The position numbers and the translations under genes are program-made. 64,000 bases of DNA from Rotaria socialis (Eukaryota > Rotifera > Eurotatoria > Philodinida > Philodinidae), in contig CAJNYU010001128.1 in NCBI GenBank assembly GCA_905331475.1, positions 62,001-126,000 on the forward strand. The letters are read 5' to 3'. Under the pieces are notes generated by a model, which saw only the letters and a list, made by a program, of their open reading frames with translations, searched no databases and was not told the origin of the DNA. This document shows, piece after piece, positions 45,133-56,834 of this stretch. The number at the start of each line of letters is the position of its first letter. Position 1 is the first letter of the stretch.

Positions 45133-48100
45133 ATGACAGCAACACCGAATACCAATTCAGACGAAGAACAATTGTTTCTTGCGACACTTCAAGAATGTTT
45201 ACAGGCTGATAACGATAAACGTACCGCTGCCGAGGTTAATATTTAGTATATATATTTTAATTAATAGAAATTTGAAAATTTTATTTTCTTATTAGCAAAT
45301 TTATCAAGATGTAGCCGATGAAAAGAAGGCTATTCTACTTTTGTCTACATTACGTAATACAACATTAAGTGGACCGGTAAGATAAAACATATCGAGATCT
45401 TTATCGGAGGCATTTTTATGATCGATGAGATATCTTTTAGTTTCTTGCACAAAAATTAGGTTGACGATCATATTGAATTTTTCAATATTGCGTATTACCT
45501 TTTCTTTTTTTTGTATTAATTATGCAAATTTATGTTTATGAAGATTGCTTTCAGGATTCTTGAGAGATGTAAAAAGGTTGAAGTTAATAATGATACGGAC
45601 TTTTTCGTATGTGAGTAAATTTCAAAAAGAAAACTATCAAAATTCAAAAAACATTTTTTTGTTTGCACTATGATTATCAAAGAATAAAAATTGAATTTGA
45701 GAAAATAAATTTCTCACAGTTGATTTCATTGATTATTCCGACACTTATTTAACTCCAATACTGATTTCTATAAAAATAATTTCCTTTTGTTTATCAACAA
45801 AGATTCGTTCATTTGCTGCTGTCATGTTGAGACGTTTATTTCAAACACAATTTGAAAACTTTTGGCCAAAATATTCACCTGATCAACAAATGGCAGTGAA
45901 AAAAGAATTAATCGCTCGAATAACACAAGTAGATGATGATGAAACTATTCGAAAAAAAGTTTGTTACATTACTGCTGAATTAGCAAAAAATCTAATGGGT
46001 ATAAAATAATATTTTATTTTTTTCTGAAATGAAAAAAAAACTAATTATCTTTTATCGAATTAAAGATGAAAATGATCAATCACAATGGCCGGAGGTTATG
46101 GAATTTCTTTTTCAATCTGCTAATTCATCACATAGTGCATTAAAAGAATCTGCTTTAATTATTTTTGAGTAAATTTATTTACTAACAAAAAGCGCTATTC
46201 TCTTATTTAAAAAAAATAATCTTTTTCAGAGCTTTTCCCGGCATATTTGGTAATCAAGCTGAACAATTAACGCAAATAATTCATCAAATATTTTTAAATT
46301 GTTTAAATGATCAAGATACAAAAGTTCGTTATACAGCAGCACAAGCGCTTGCTGCTTATCTTAAACATAATTGTGAAAATACACAATTACTTCATATCCA
46401 TCGAGATTGTTTACCATTTCTTATTTCGGTATGTTCAAATCTGAAGAAAATTTTTAAAGAAATATATTAACAACATTTTAGTAATTTATTTGGAAATTTC
46501 TAATAGATCTTAATTATTTCTTTAGACAGTAACACATAGTTTGGCAAATTCGGATGATGATGCAGTTCTTAAAGCATTAATTGATATTGCTGAAAATGCT
46601 GCAAAATATCTTCGCCCTGGTATTGATGAAGTTTTCAATTTATGTCTTGAAGTTCGACTGATTTTTTTTTATGATTTACTTACTTTTTTACAACTTATTT
46701 ACTTTAATAGACTATGCAACAAAAAGATGAATTTGAAGAATCACGTCGACATTTAGCTCTTGAAGTTCTTGTTACTTTATCAGAAACAGCAAGTGGAATG
46801 GTTCGAAAAGTTTCTAAGAAATATATGAACAGACTAGGTAAAAATAAAGTTAAAAAAGAAAAACACATAATAATTCACTTTTTCTTTTCAACAATAATAA
46901 TTAAGTTCCTCAATTACTTGAAATGATGGTTGATTTGGAAGATGATTCAGAATGGTCAACTAAAGATACAATTGAAGACGAAGAAGACGATAGGTTAATA
47001 TCTATTGAAAATATATTTTACTACAAACTTAAATATGTATGTGACATTTAGCAATGCTGTCGTTGGTGAAAGTTCATTGGATCGTCTTTCGTGTGCACTT
47101 GGTGGAAAAACCATGCTTAACTATATATTAGCAACAATTCAAACGATGCTGCAAAATCGTTAGTAATCAAAACTTTAAAAAAATAATAGAAATTACATTG
47201 AAATTTCTTATTCTAGCTGATTGGCGTTATCGTCATGCTGGTTTAATGGCAATATCAGCTACGGGTGAAGGTTGTCATAAAGAAATGTCTGTTTTACTTG
47301 ATGATCTTGTTAATGGTATATTGGTTTTTCTCAAAGATTCGGTATTATTTCTTTCGTTTCTTTTCTGTTTCATATCAGTTTTTATTTTCATTTTAAATAT
47401 TTTGTTAGCATCCACGCGTTCGATATGCTGCTTGTAATGCATTAGGACAAATGTCAACTGATTTTCAAGGAACATTTCAAAAAAAATTTCATTCTAAAGT
47501 CATTCCTGGTTTACTTTCAATACTTGATGATCATGAAAATCCACGAACACAAGCTCATGGTGGTGCTGCTTTGGTCAATTTTGCAGAAGACTGCCCAGCA
47601 CGTATACTTGTCGAATATTTACCACAAATTATTGAAAAATTAGAACAAGTATTAAATAGAAAATATCAAGAAGTACTTCTTTTTGCTTTTTGTTTTATTG
47701 ATTTCATTAAAATATTCTTTTATTAGCTTGTTCAACATAATCGTAAATTAGTTCTTGAACAAATTGTAACAACACTAGCAGCCATTGCTGATACAGTTGG
47801 ACAAGAGTTTTCACCTTACTACGATCGGTTAGTTTGTATTTTCTCGTTTTGAAAGTAAAAGAAAAATATTGTTGTTTGCTTTCATTCATAAAAGTTTTAT
47901 GCCGCAGTTGAAATATTTATTTAAAAATGCAATAACACCTGATTATCGAATGTTACGCGGTAAAACAATGGAATGTATTAGTTTGATTGGTTTAGCTGTT
48001 GGCAAAGAAAAAGTTTGTGCTAATTTAGATGTTTCGAAACAAAAAGTTTTTTTTTAAATTTTAGTTTATTAACGATTGCTATGAAATAATGCAAGAATTA

Positions 48101-50145
48101 GTTAAAAGTCAAGTTGATTTTGAAAATTTAGGAAACGATGATCCACAAGTTTCATATTTAATTGGTGCTTGGACACGTATATGTAAAATATTAGGCAAAG
48201 ATTTTGAACAATATTTACCCATTGTTATGGGATCGGTTCTTAAAGCTGCTGCATTTAAACCTGAAGTAACTGTACTAGCTGATGGAGATAATGAAGTTGA
48301 AGAAGATGATAATTGGGAAGTACTGAATGTTGGTGATCAAGTACGAACAAGTTTTACTTTTGGAAAGATATCATCTGATAAGATTTGTTTTTGATTTTGA
48401 TTTAAAGGCTTTTGGAATAAAAACAACAGGTCTTGAAGAAAAAGCAAGTGCTTGTTCAATGCTTGTTTGTTATGCTAAAGAATTAAAAGAAGGCTTTGTT
48501 AATTACGTTGAAGAAACAACAAAATTAATGGTTCCACTTCTTCGATTTTATTTTCATGAAGGTAAAATTTTATTTATTTATAAATTAAAATAAAATAAAA
48601 TTTCACATTTCTATATATTCGTAGGTGTTCGTGCTGCAGCTGCTGAATCTTTACCACATTTACTTGATTGTGCAAAATTACGTGGCGATGATTATGTTCG
48701 TCAAATGTGGCAATATATGAATAAAGAATTATTTAAAGCAATTGAAATCGAACCTGATCATGAAGTACTCGGAGAATTATTTTCTTCGTTAGGCAAAGTA
48801 ATAAAAGATAAAGAAAAACATTTTGCAAGATAAAATGTTTTTTCATATTTAATTAGTGTATTGAAACATTGGGTGTATCAAGTTTAGCAGCCGATGAACT
48901 AAAAGAATTAACAACAATTCTTGATAGTCATCTTAAAAAACATTTTGAACGTTCAAATGAACGTGTTGAAAAACGACGTGATGAAGATTACGATGAAGAA
49001 ACTGAAGAAGAAATGGTTGAAGAAGATGATTTCGATTCATATATATTAAATCGTTTATCAGATATAATTCATTCACTATTAGTAACATATACTGATTCAT
49101 ATTTAGTTTATTTCGATACGTTGGTGCCTCATTTTTATGCTCTTATACAACCAACACGTTCAATATCCGATCGTCAATGGGCATTATGCGTATTTGATGA
49201 TGTTATACAATTTACTGGTGCACATTCGCATCGTTATACACAATTCTTTCTTTCACCTATGGCTGAAAGTCTTGCTGACACAGCAGCTGAAGTAAATTTT
49301 GTATATATTTTAGAATTTTCAATTATTTTATGATTATTTATTTAAAGATTCGTCAAGCTGCCGCCTATGGATTTGGTGTAATGGGTATGAACGGTGGTCC
49401 TGTTTATGCACGCGCATGTGCTGAAGCATTGCCACGATTATTTACAATGATAGGGGCACCGACTAGTCGTGCACCTGAAAATAATACTGCAACTGAAAAT
49501 GCAGTTAGTGCTGTTACTAAAATATTAAAATATAATAATTCGTGTCTCGATAATCTTGATAAAGTAAAAAAAAAGTTTTTCCATAAAAATAAATTACACT
49601 TTTTGCCTCTTTCTCTCTCTCTCTTTCTTTGTAGCTCCATCAAGTTTGGTTGTCTTGGCTTCCAATTTTTGAAGACACTGAAGAAACACCTTATGTTTAT
49701 GGGTATTTATGTGATTTAATTGAATCGTATGTAGAATACATTGTTTAAGAAAAATCTTATGTTCGAGTTATTATTTTCTATAAGAAATAATCCAGTGATT
49801 ATTGGCCAAGATAACGCTAATGTACCAAATGTAATTAAATTATTTGCAGATGCATTTGCTAAATCATCCATTGAAGTTGATTCAGTTGTTGGTCAACGTA
49901 TGATACTTATTTTACGACATGTTCAAGTTAGTTATTTCTGTTTTTTTTAAACTATGGATAAATATAAAAGAAGTCTATTGAAATTTTAATTTTAGACCAT
50001 ACCAACTATTTTTCAAACGTGTATGAATGTATTAACTAATGAAGAACGTCAAGCACTAGCAAATGCATTAAATGCAAAAATATCTCCACAGAATCATCAA
50101 ATTGGATCTTCAAATCATATAATGAATCATCATGCTAGTGTTTAA
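45133..50145 (+). CDS. IPO5: Importin-5 (karyopherin beta-3)
   Basis: Nuclear import receptor built of HEAT repeats that binds ribosomal proteins and histones and is released by RanGTP. About 18 exons with mostly 45-70 nt introns; one longer intron lies at about 45378-45802. N-terminus [20 protein letters not shown], then [50 protein letters not shown] and [20 protein letters not shown]. Further on come the acidic loop ([17 protein letters not shown]), the segment [40 protein letters not shown], and [20 protein letters not shown]. The order and nearly full length match IPO5/RanBP5. The protein ends [11 protein letters not shown], then a 35-residue tail to TAA at 50143-50145. Coding is intact throughout. 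Confidence 0.93.
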
Positions 50146-51252
50146 CAATCAGCAATAGTTATCGATATATATTTTTTCTCTTCAATTTTGCTACGATCTC
50201 TTTATCTTTTCTCTTTCTTTATTCCTCTCTCGGTTAAACACAAGAGGAAAAGAAACAACATAAAAATATACAACCCAATCGATTCTATTCTTTATTTTGT
50301 TTTCTTATTATTTCTTTTTTTTTTCTATTTTGTGAAACGACAACATTTATGAATGTCATGTGTTTATGTTGAAGAGAAAAGAAAACACAAAAAAATAAAT
50401 ACCAAACCAGCGATATAAATCATCAAATGGACGTTCTAGTTTTATTTTTTGCAGTTGATTTTGATAAATATCATTCTTGTCGTGATAGTTACTATGAAGA
50501 AACCTAGTCGATGATCAGTATTTCAACTAGAGAAATGATATAACTATTGTGAAATATATATACAAAAACATTTTCTTTCGTATGTAGCTATCATATAGTT
50601 TTGAGAATTTTCGTTTTTGGAAGAACTTACTCAGTGATCATGTTTCAAATGTAAGTGCAAACGAAAATATGTGAACGGACCAAAACCACAGCTTGTGATC
50701 AAAAATAAAAAGCTCGCTAATTACCATGGTGCTTCATAGCACGTGGCATACAAAACACGTAAAGCGTTTTGAGAATGAATCGATTGAAAATTGACAGCTC
50801 CGTGAGGATCAAAGTGAATGCAACGAAACGATAAAGACTTGTAATATTACTTTTTTTCTGATTGCAACGATGTGATCAATTCGTGAAAGAGAATATTCTG
50901 CTACTATTCTATGCATTCCTATGAAAATACCGATTGGTTTTTAGAGACCTCTTTCGTATTTGCAAAAATAAACATATTATTGTGATGTATTCAAATATTC
51001 CTACACATGTATACAAATATGTATTAGTACGATTTACTTTGCTTTTGTTCATTCCTTTAATCAACAGACTATCTAAAAATATTTTAATTTCACTATTCTG
51101 TGAGTTGGAATTAACTGAGCGTCTGTGTGTATAGGTTATCTACTCGTGTAACTACTTTAATTTTAGGTTCTTTCCGATTTAGAACGTTGTTCCTATTTAT
51201 TAAAATCTACTATATGGATTTATATATAAATATGTGCATGTAGACGAGATCA
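50146..51252. other. Intergenic, nothing recognised
   Basis: 3' flank of importin-5 with pyrimidine-rich tracts, then AT-rich spacer. Confidence 0.45.
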
Positions 51253-51681
51253 ATGGTATATTTTTTAAGTGAAAAAGTTAAATTATTTGTTGAAGATCTG
51301 AAGGAAAAAGTACGATCAATAAAACTTGAAAGTTATGCATTGGCTTTCGTTTATCAACATCAAAGAACTCCATGGTATGCGAAGCTATCAATTTTAATAA
51401 CTCTGGGTTATTTGTTAAGTCCAATCGATCTCATTCCAGATTTCATTCCTATTTTGGGCTATTTGGATGATCTTGTTCTTGTTCCATTATTAATCCTATT
51501 ATCGATTAAGTTAATACCAACTGATGTTTTAAAAGAATGTCGGGACAAGGCTCAAAACAAACTAAATTCGACATGGAAATCGAAGAAAACAGCCTGGTGG
51601 TTTGCTGTTCTAATTGTACTCTTCTATGTAATCGTTATTTATTTTACAGTCAAGTGGTTAAAATGTAGATGGTTCGATTGA
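51253..51681 (+). CDS. YkvA/DUF1232 family membrane protein, single exon
   Basis: 142 residues. The core PWYAKLSILITLGYLLSPID, followed by LIPDFIPILGYLDDLVLVP, is the typical DUF1232 (YkvA) signature: a first hydrophobic helix, the invariant SPIDLIPD loop, and GYLDD before a second helix. A third hydrophobic span (WWFAVLIVLFYVIVIYFTV) sits near the C-terminus, giving a protein with three likely membrane segments and a charged N-terminal helix. DUF1232 is mainly a bacterial family of unknown biochemical role. Absence of introns beside intron-rich genes, and a family common in bacteria, suggest horizontal acquisition; base composition is as AT-rich as the neighbours, so any transfer is old. Confidence 0.85.
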   Translation: MVYFLSEKVKLFVEDLKEKVRSIKLESYALAFVYQHQRTPWYAKLSILITLGYLLSPIDLIPDFIPILGYLDDLVLVPLLILLSIKLIPTDVLKECRDKAQNKLNSTWKSKKTAWWFAVLIVLFYVIVIYFTVKWLKCRWFD

Positions 51682-52546
51682 TTTGTCACATGATTCTTTT
51701 CATTAACTAGAATTTCCATAAACGTAGCAGAGATGTTCGAAACTTTGTTAATAAGTAGATTAAGCTATGTATCTTCGTTTTTGTCATATCTACCATTGAC
51801 GTTTTTATCATTCTAAGCACAACTATTAGAGTATATCCTTAAACGTCAATTCCAACATAGCATTTGTGAGCTATTATTTTATTTTACAATAAATTAATCG
51901 TCGAGTAATTATCAGTATTTTTGGAGTTGCTAGCGGCATTATTTATTTGTACGATTTATTATGATTTGTTTATTCAATGAAAATTTGCTTGTATTGATAG
52001 ATTCTCGATAGTAATTTTGAAAATTATTATTCTTTGAAAGTAGAACATGAAGAAAACACGTACTACAAATAAATAAAAACGTAAGGCTCACCTAAGTTTC
52101 CTCAAAGATATATGGCTGATTTCAATATGCTTTTTCTTATTTTTGTAAGTTCAAACTAAATAATTATCCATATTTTTTTATAGTAATCATATCTATATAA
52201 CTAATTGCATTCTGACAATACGTACACTTCATAACTGATTAGTGATGTATAAGATAATATTATTTTCAAATCGATACATTATATCGTGAAATTTTTGGTA
52301 ATTTTTACCTCTAGACATCCTCTTATGATAATTAATTGAGTTTTGAGGCAAAATTCAATTTATATGACGCTTTCCTTGGTAGTACTTTAATAATTTTAAG
52401 TAATGCAACAAACCTTTTCATTTTTCTACTAGCAGTAATTTGTTTTTGCGGGATGATTGATCAGCGCTGCTCTACGAAATAACTCTAATAAACTTAATCG
52501 GTGAACACTCAAATGTGCACTTTGTGTATCTATACCATAGTATTTT
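51682..52546. other. Intergenic, nothing recognised
   Basis: AT-rich spacer before the retrotransposon remnant. Confidence 0.4.
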
Positions 52547-53050
52547 TTAGAAAATAGTGTTTCCATCGTTAAATATCTTCATATGAGCTAAAATACAACA
52601 TTGAAAATATGATGAAAGAANTAGTAGGCTTTTGATGTTGTTACGTGTTCTTCCTCTACCAAATATTGATTTTCTTTCTTTTGCGAGTGAAGGATTTGTG
52701 AAATATTCTTGTAAGTAAACGATTGATAGTTTGTGTTGTAAGAAATCTTCTAGAACACGAGGATTTGTTCTGAGTATTGCTGATGTCAGTTTATCCCAAT
52801 GAGTATCTGCAAGTTCCTTAAACGATTTATATTTTGGTAGACTCTCAATTTCGATGTTTGTTGCATCAGACCACTGATGCACTTTTCGAAAAATTTGACG
52901 ATTCATTGCTTCGAGTTGTTTTTGTTTATTTACGGTCAAAATCGGATAAATGTTAAAAAGCGACTGGTAGTACGGTCTAATGTAAGCATTGAAAAGTCTA
53001 TAGTTGACTTTCTCACTCGTCATTCGACTAGATGTCAGTCGTTTGAGCAC
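52547..53050 (-). mobile_element. Non-LTR retrotransposon remnant (C-terminal part of reverse transcriptase)
   Basis: Reads KVNYRLFNAYIRPYYQSLFN, then IYPILTVNKQKQLEAMNRQI and WDKLTSAILRTNPRVLEDF. This is the pattern after the catalytic core of LINE reverse transcriptases ('RLFNAYIRPYYQSLLNIYP..T..KQKQLE..NRQIFR'). The catalytic YxDD part, the endonuclease and both element ends are absent. An ambiguous base lies at 52621 inside the frame, and likely coding similarity ends near there. No poly-A tail or target duplication was found. The copy is dead. Confidence 0.75.
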
Positions 53051-53486
53051 ATGAAAGAATATTTAATTACAGAACATGTAACTAAATACGCGTACTAACT
53101 TATAAGTTGTTCATTTAAATCTTAATTAATTAAAATAAAACTGGTGTAAATATAATCTAGAAAGAATTAAGATGTCATTCTTGTTACAGTAAAACTCACA
53201 CACGCAGGTGAGCTTCCCTATACAATGTGAAAACATGTTTGACTCAATAGTAACGCTGAATTCAATACTTTACATTTGAATAAACTGATAACTTAGTTCT
53301 TTATTGGCGTTAAATTTTATTGCAAAAAATGATTTTCTGGATATGAAACGTCAAAACTTCTTTCTCTTTTTATATATTTCAGCGTTGTTAACAGTGGTAA
53401 CGTATTTTTAAAAGGTATGGCAGCTATTTTTGTTTATGCATGTACATATATTTTCGAGCAATTTTCAATGATAAATCGATTGGCTC
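53051..53486. other. Intergenic, nothing recognised
   Basis: Short AT-rich spacer between the retroelement remnant and the YHGT-family gene. Confidence 0.35.
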
Positions 53487-54443
53487 TTATTGAAAAACAC
53501 GTATCAGCAATCCATATGGTATGATAGATGATCGTACTTCTGAGAAGTATTCTACTTCATTATTTGGAATGATGGGACATATACGCCTACTACCAGCCCC
53601 AATGGTCTCAGCCTGCACCTTAAATGTTTCAGGTTGTTGACGACATTGAAGCACAACTTTAGCTTTATAAGATCGTCCGGACTTTGAACGAAATGGAATA
53701 GCTGGAGTGTAAATATCATCGCCTGAATATACAATGGTCGGAGATGTATATACTTGAAATTTATTTGGAATATGACCTTCACGTATTCGGATCACATGTC
53801 CACCCATACATTGATCTCCTGGAAGAAGAAATTGATGATGTTCAATGATAGATTTCGCTGATTGAGGACTTGTGCCGTGGTAGCTTACAACCCATTTGTT
53901 CCATATCCTTTCGACTTCTGCTTGCGCATCGTCAATATACAATCCAAAGCGAACCCAACCACGCGGAATAACATATTTGGCACCACCCTCTATAAAAACA
54001 TCTTTGCACCTAGCCGGATAACATTCTTGACAATAGCATCGATTATGCTTTCTATTGAAAAGTCTTTTCGAATAGCCCACTGAAAGCATGAATTCGAGAC
54101 ATAGTTTGAAATAATCACAGTTTTGTAATGTTGATGTATTTGATAGACGAGCTATGTTATTAGTCGAAGATGCCACCGGTCCTAGTTTGCCTCGAAATCT
54201 TTCCATATTTGAAGGGTGTAATTTTTTGCCTTCGAAAGTATCTGACATTTCAGTGGTTCGTCTAGCCGAAGAAGCTGATGATGTATCAGGCAAAAACGAT
54301 CTCACACGTTGGCATTTAACGCAATATCCACTTTCTGTTGGTGATATTTGGGCAAAGAATTTGCCTTCTTTGCAAATAATGCACTTGTAAAGCATACGAT
54401 CAATCCTTAAATGCATGGAAATAGATAATGTGCATGTATACAA
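53487..54443 (-). CDS. YHGT-family protein with zinc-binding N-terminus (predicted ADP-ribosyltransferase-like fold)
   Basis: Single exon, up to 318 residues; Met17 (54395), just before LYKCIICKEG, is an alternative start. There is a first Cys pair set (CIIC about 20, CVKC about 38), a disordered linker, then a second cluster CYCQECYPARC (about 138-148) and VIPRGWVRFGLY. The core follows: WVVSYHGTSPQSAKSIIEHH (near residue 190), then KVVLQCRQQPETFKV and the closing SSIIPYGLLIRV. The same order is seen in the gene at 55105-56452 and in the pseudogene at 6539-8957, so this is a local family. The Cys cluster + GW + HGT layout resembles the NEURL4-type ADP-ribosyltransferase-like domain; this link is from memory of the family and enzyme activity is not shown. 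It lies head-to-head with the paralogue. Confidence 0.75.
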   Translation of the reverse strand: MYTCTLSISMHLRIDRMLYKCIICKEGKFFAQISPTESGYCVKCQRVRSFLPDTSSASSARRTTEMSDTFEGKKLHPSNMERFRGKLGPVASSTNNIARLSNTSTLQNCDYFKLCLEFMLSVGYSKRLFNRKHNRCYCQECYPARCKDVFIEGGAKYVIPRGWVRFGLYIDDAQAEVERIWNKWVVSYHGTSPQSAKSIIEHHQFLLPGDQCMGGHVIRIREGHIPNKFQVYTSPTIVYSGDDIYTPAIPFRSKSGRSYKAKVVLQCRQQPETFKVQAETIGAGSRRICPIIPNNEVEYFSEVRSSIIPYGLLIRVFQ

Positions 54444-55104
54444 TTATTGTTAAATAATATCTAGACGACTTTTTTGCATCTGTTTTTCAAAGAAAACTCT
54501 ATGATACGATCCCAGAACTTTCTATTTCTCATAATACATTAGGAAACAGTAATACTTGTATAGATTATTTCATTTGTTCCATTTTAGCATTTCACAGTTG
54601 ATGAATATCAGAGAGATACTAAAATCTAATACTTCAGAAACTCAATAGTTATTTTCTACACATAGCGATACTTGGAATATAGAAATTTTATTTATCATTA
54701 TCATGAATCTCTGAGACATTTTTAAGAGTTTCAATTAAACGCAAACATTGTATCTTAGTAACATCTGTTTGGTAAACGATTCAATGATTCATACGCACCT
54801 TTTCGATATAACAAAAAAAATAAAAAACTTTTTAAAAGTTAAATAGTCTCAACTTGGAAATTTTTTCTTTTGCAACTGTTTGAAAATTCTCAATTACGTA
54901 TATGCGAAAAACATGATATGAATATTACAGCCTTTCTTTTCATGCAACATCTGAGTGATACATTGCCGTTCTGTTTCTTTGATAAGGGAACAGACTAAAA
55001 AAAAGATATGACAGTATGTATCTTACATCAAGCGAATTTGATAAGATAAGAACAAAAATCTAAAACATATATTATAGTAGAAAAATTGAACATCAATCGT
55101 GCGT
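54444..55104. other. Divergent promoter region of the two YHGT-family genes
   Basis: 660 nt AT-rich. Could drive both genes; no motif recognised. Upstream exons of the plus-strand gene might lie here. Confidence 0.35.
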
Positions 55105-56452
55105 ATGCCATCCATATATGGATCCGTTACATCGAACACTGTACATATTAATGAAGAAATTAATATACAATTTCACATTCAAGCAAACAGCAGTTTTTCA
55201 AGAATAATACATCATTACGATACCATAGGATCACAAGATCTACCACGGGCAACTGACAGTAAATTGTTTTTGAAAAAAACATTCCGCTTGTGAATGGAAT
55301 TTTTTTCTTCTAATTAAGTCTCATCGACAATACCATCTAAACGATTGAGTACTGTTGCAACGGTTTTTATTGTTTTGGCTACTGTCGCAGGTTTTATTTT
55401 TCTATGTGGTTTACTCTGGTACATTTATCGAAGATGGAAACGGCGTAAGTTATTTCTTACTTGTTTTATGATATTTTAAAATGCATTTACATGTATGTTC
55501 ATGCATATTCTAGTATAAACGAATTACACTGAAACATATTAATACATTGATAGATGCCGAGTAAAACAAACACTAGTAAACATTAGCCGATATCTTTTAT
55601 AAAAAACAAAACATGTTTGACATTTAATAGTGGAGCCTATATCATATTTGTTGTTTATGTTGTATTAAGAGTTTCGTTTAATTTAGATGAATCATCATCA
55701 ACACGTGCAAAAGCAAAACCCTCAACTACGCCTACTGTTCCAGTGTAAGTATTTAAGTGAGTGGACTGTGCTTTTTAATCGACAAGATATTTCATTTAAT
55801 ATCTCATGATCATTCTTATAGTGCTTTAGTTGCGCCAAAACTTCCACCAGTTGATGAATTACTTCAATGTCGAAAACCTCTCTGTGAAGATTACATTAGA
55901 AAATTAAGCCTTCCAAAGGGATATTTCGGAATGAAGTACGATAAATGCTTTTGCAAAAAGTGTCATAATAGGTCAAAAACAGATGATAGATGTGGAAATG
56001 ATTGCATGGAATTTCATGGCTGGATTAAATTAGGTCTTCGTCCAAGTCAAGCTCATACGAAAGGGCTCCAAGTTTTTAGAGAATGGAAAACCAGCTATTA
56101 TGGAACGACACCAAATCGATTATCATCTATTTTAGATAGTCGTTTCGTTCCATTGGATGGCGATACCCTCAAAGATGGAACTCAGTTTAAAAGTGGTCAT
56201 CCAGATCCCAGTCATTGCACTACTTGTCCTTCACTGTCCCATGCCAGTGAATCTAAGTTTGCAGCAGGTTCAACGTTCAAAGCGATCGATGGTAATAATT
56301 ATTACGTTCGAGTAGTGCTTCAATGCAAGCAACGTCCAGGTAGCTTCGTGGTCAAGAGAGATATAAATTCATTTCAAAAGATTGAATGGATAACAAAAGA
56401 ACGATCTACTGTGCTCCCAATTGGATTACTTATAAGATTACAGAAAAGATGA
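55105..56452 (+). CDS. Membrane-anchored YHGT-family paralogue
   Basis: Four exons (55105-55258, 55319-55444, 55687-55744, 55822-56452) join in frame to 322 residues. A short possible ectodomain comes first, then a membrane span VATVFIVLATVAGFIFLCGL ending in YRRWKR. A Ser/Lys/Pro linker follows, then a Cys-rich module (QCRKPLCEDY, CFCKKCHNR, RCGNDC) and HGWIKLGLRP. The core reads WKTSYYGTTPNRLSSILDSR, VVLQCKQRPGSFVV and STVLPIGLLIRL. The equivalent of His in YHGT is Tyr here (YYGT), so if that His binds NAD the domain may be inactive. Topology inferred: N-terminus outside, YHGT domain in the cytosol. The first exon is supported only by phase and GT-AG ends, with no signal peptide; further upstream exons are possible. 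Confidence 0.7.
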
Positions 56453-56834
56453 GCAGTTATTTGCCGACTACTAAAGTTAATAGATGATTCAACTATTAAT
56501 ATTGATAGAACGTGCATCTACTTTATTTTTTGAAAAATTTGAATAGATTCTCAATAAAACGAGTTTAGTGAAACAAACCTGACCTGCTCTTCAATATTTT
56601 TGAAGGATCGATTAAAATATACATTATCAATGTTAGAAAAAAAAGAGTCTGCTTTACGAAAATGTTCTATAAATATTTTTCAAATGATATCATATGACAA
56701 TCTTGATTTGTTTTCTTCATAAACGCTATTTAACTGATTTACTTCATTGTGCTATGAAAAATATCAAATGACAAAATGCAAATGGTTTAATCATTCATAT
56801 TTGTATCATTTCAGTAAAAGCACATCGTGCAAAT
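56453..56834. other. Intergenic with probable 5' UTR intron end
   Basis: A TTTCAG acceptor near 56814 precedes the GH43-like gene's ATG, suggesting a spliced leader or UTR exon. Confidence 0.4.

Noticed and set aside
49404..49643. Minus-strand frame inside importin-5
   Set aside because: Antisense shadow of a HEAT-repeat exon and a CT-rich intron.
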